Origin: Brienomyrus brachyistius
Lineage: Eukaryota; Chordata; Actinopteri; Osteoglossiformes; Mormyridae
NCBI RefSeq assembly: GCF_023856365.1
Contig: NW_026042830.1
Coordinates: 1 to 64,000, forward strand
Length of the DNA stretch: 64,000 bases
Direction of reading: 5' to 3'
The notes under the pieces are model-generated. The model did not search any database and was not told the origin of the DNA. It saw only the letters and a program-made list of their open reading frames with translations. The number at the start of each line of letters is the position of its first letter. Position 1 is the first letter of the stretch. Below, in pieces: positions 61,955-64,000 of the stretch. The translations under genes and the position numbers were made by a program.

Positions 61955-64000
61955 ATGCTTTTATTCAGCACAAACTCAGCACCAATAATCTGTCAACATT
62001 TAGAATGTGATTATTCTATATATATTTTTTTTTTTTGTTAAAATCTACTTTAAACATACACTTTTCAAAAACTTATTTTCAGTGGTGCTGACAAATTGTA
62101 AAAAATCACATTATAAATATTTCTAGCCTAAGCTTGAGTTCTGAAGCTTACAGACATAGGGGATGGCTACACAAAGGTGAATGAGACATTCAGAAAATTG
62201 TATGAGGTTTGATTACTAAAGTGTTACAACTTTGAAGTGACTTTGGAGTCACCAGACCTTTGCATACTGTCAATGGCCCATCAGTCTGGACTGTCTGTCA
62301 CTGCTCTTCACACCAATCAGTTTGGAAAGGCAGTGTGAATTTTACAGGTTTTTTTTTCATTTGCTAAGACAAATACTGCAATACTGAAGTTGCTTTCTCA
62401 AAACTCTTCATGCAGTCACCACAACATTTACTTATGTGGGCTAAACTGTTTAGCATTTCACTTTGCTTTCATACAAAATGCAATCAATGACTAAATGCTT
62501 CAAAAGCCATGGATTCCTGTCTCACTCACAATATTACATTTTCAGAGGCCAATTTGCACATACCTACATACTGACCCAAAAACTGCTAATAAGACAGTCA
62601 AAACTGAAACATGTCATTTTGCTAAATCACTATCAAGACCCTTTCTAAAACAGATTGTAAAAAACACATAATACAAAGAAATTATGTCAGTTGACACAAG
62701 ATCAAACAATGAATGTTGGATGCCAGGATATTCCTCCAGAGCAATGCCAAGGATGGATCAGGCATGTGGAGATGCTACCCTAGATACTACCCTGTCTTAG
62801 CAATTGAAAACAACTGTAAGAAAAGACACAATACTAGCCTTTTTACAGTTTATAACATGCAACGGATTAAACGTCGATGAATAAAATGTGCAATCACATT
62901 ATTCCAGGAACAATGCAAAACAATAAATGAATATTAGAACAACAAATTGTCACTCCTGATCAGGATGCCAAGCTTCAAAACAGTTCCTGTCTCGTTACTG
63001 TATGACATCATAGCGCTGGATTAGTATGTACCGGCATGCTCGCTATCCAAGTACCTAGCCCTGTTTGTCTCCGGTGTTGTAAAAACTTTGGCTGTAGCTT
63101 CAGTTTACTTTAAAGTATCAATTATGCCAGAAGCTTGCTAATGGCTACCAAAAGATTCTCGTTGATACTTGTTGTACTTGTGTATGAACTTGTGACCACA
63201 ACTAAAATGTGTTTTTGTAAAGAAAGCGCCATCTCATGGCAACACCCTGCAAGTGAATAAATGAGCGCGTTCAGACGAGAATTTAGGCACACCCCCAGAA
63301 GGAGGGGGGTTACTCCCGTTGGCTGGCTTTTGCCAATGTGGGACATGTTCACCTGTTACCTTACCATTTGACGTCGCTTTCCTGTTATGTTCAAACACAT
63401 CACAGCCACAGATTTTACGGATTTCATTGTGCAGTACAGCAGACATGCTGAAAAGAGCCCCGTATTTTTACTGCTTCATGGTAACAAATCACCGTTGGGC
63501 TAAAGGTGAACCATTTTATTATTTAGTATCCTAAGACACGTAGTTCCAAAATAAGATAGTTATCACAGACTGCAAGATTCAACAAGACCAGCCAAGCCTG
63601 TTCTGACTTTCATTCTTCGAGTGCTGAGATATTCTAGGCATCATTTTGCCGTTCTTACCATGGCTGACTGAACCGGGGATGTCTTCCGGAGCAATCCGGA
63701 CACTGACGGCGTCATTTGGCAGGAGCCAGTCGGTTCTCCGCAGGTAGATGAAGGCAGACATCTTTCGCGTCTTGTCTTTTGCTGGGAAAGTGCAAATCTG
63801 AGCTGCTTTGAATGTTTGAATCAAAACTCGAAACGGAATTAGAATTGTTATGATGCGGTTGCTAAGATATGGTGGTCGATTAGTGTCAGCGCGCGGCAAA
63901 GTCTTCAAGCACTTTAATCAAATGACCAGACACACGATATATATTGACAAAAGCGCGGAAAGATAATAGAAGCACCGTAAATTTAGAAGACACGCCTAAA
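61955..64000. repeat. Macrosatellite unit 7, partial (first 2,046 bp)
   Basis: The window ends inside this unit, just upstream of gene B exon 1, so the array continues past the right edge. Confidence 0.97.
63122..63761 (-). CDS. Gene B, unit 7 copy (Ile10Thr)
   Basis: Exons at 63659-63761, 63365-63447 and 63122-63246. It carries the same Ile-to-Thr change as unit 6, and its splice sites are intact. It is the last recognisable gene before the window ends. Confidence 0.4.

Noticed and set aside
1..64000. rRNA, 5S, histone, U-snRNA or tRNA array
   Set aside because: Tandem arrays are often these, but I found none of their conserved sequences on either strand.
1..64000. Endogenous virus or LTR retrotransposon as the repeat unit
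   Set aside because: No gag, pol, protease, integrase, capsid or polymerase motifs and no LTR pairs. ORF320 has no feature that ties it to a virus.
1..64000. Prokaryotic system such as a CRISPR array or operon
   Set aside because: The repeat period is 10 kb, gene density is very low, and the splice and polyadenylation signals and transposon types are eukaryotic.
1..64000. The array as a pure assembly loop of one read
   Set aside because: Unit-specific variants and the 40-bp deletion distinguish the copies, so they are not one sequence repeated by mistake. The copy number may still be wrong.

Overview
This window is a head-to-tail array of one repeat unit of about 10.33 kb: six full units and the first 2.0 kb of a seventh. 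No unique flanking sequence is visible at either end, so the true length of the array is unknown. By eye the units are almost identical, apart from single-base changes, small indels and one 40-bp deletion in unit 2. The content is eukaryotic and most likely teleost fish: low coding density, spliced-looking genes with consensus donors and acceptors, AATAAA signals, (TA)n and ATCTTA-type simple repeats, the GCTAACGTTAGC motif that is frequent in fish DNA, and decayed Tc1/mariner and PIF/Harbinger (HARBI1-like) transposon pieces. The species cannot be read from the sequence.

Layout of one unit (unit 1 coordinates unless stated): AT-rich non-coding DNA (1-1166); a small spliced minus-strand gene candidate of three exons (1167-1809, 'gene B'; read it in unit 2, 11504-12147); a CpG-containing stretch with a cluster of ATGGCG hexamers on the plus strand; direct repeat A (2784-3356); a spacer with two strong CTCF-like motifs (3767-3780 and 4259-4272); direct repeat B (4341-5081), a longer paralogue of A; a HARBI1-like N-terminal fragment (5290-5502, plus); 1.2 kb of non-coding DNA; an AATAAA signal and an ATCTTA-type repeat; the largest reading frame, a 320-residue minus-strand protein (7045-8007, 'ORF320'); its likely 5' intron; a Tc1 transposase remnant (8978-9165); and a roughly 970-bp element with inverted ends (9321-10292).

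The most interesting reading is a protein-coding macrosatellite, comparable in organisation (not in sequence) to mammalian D4Z4 or DXZ4: about 10 kb per unit, one long open frame kept intact in all six units, and motifs resembling CTCF and YY1 sites in each unit. ORF320 is unrecognised. It has a basic nuclear-localisation-type segment, a SUMO-interaction-type motif, a Pro/Ser-rich middle and a compact aromatic/Cys-containing C-terminal part. Neighbouring units share private variants, which fits local homogenisation by unequal exchange or gene conversion. The first 4.8 kb of the window is unusual: it carries dozens of one-base indels not seen in the other units, so broken frames there are probably consensus errors rather than biology.
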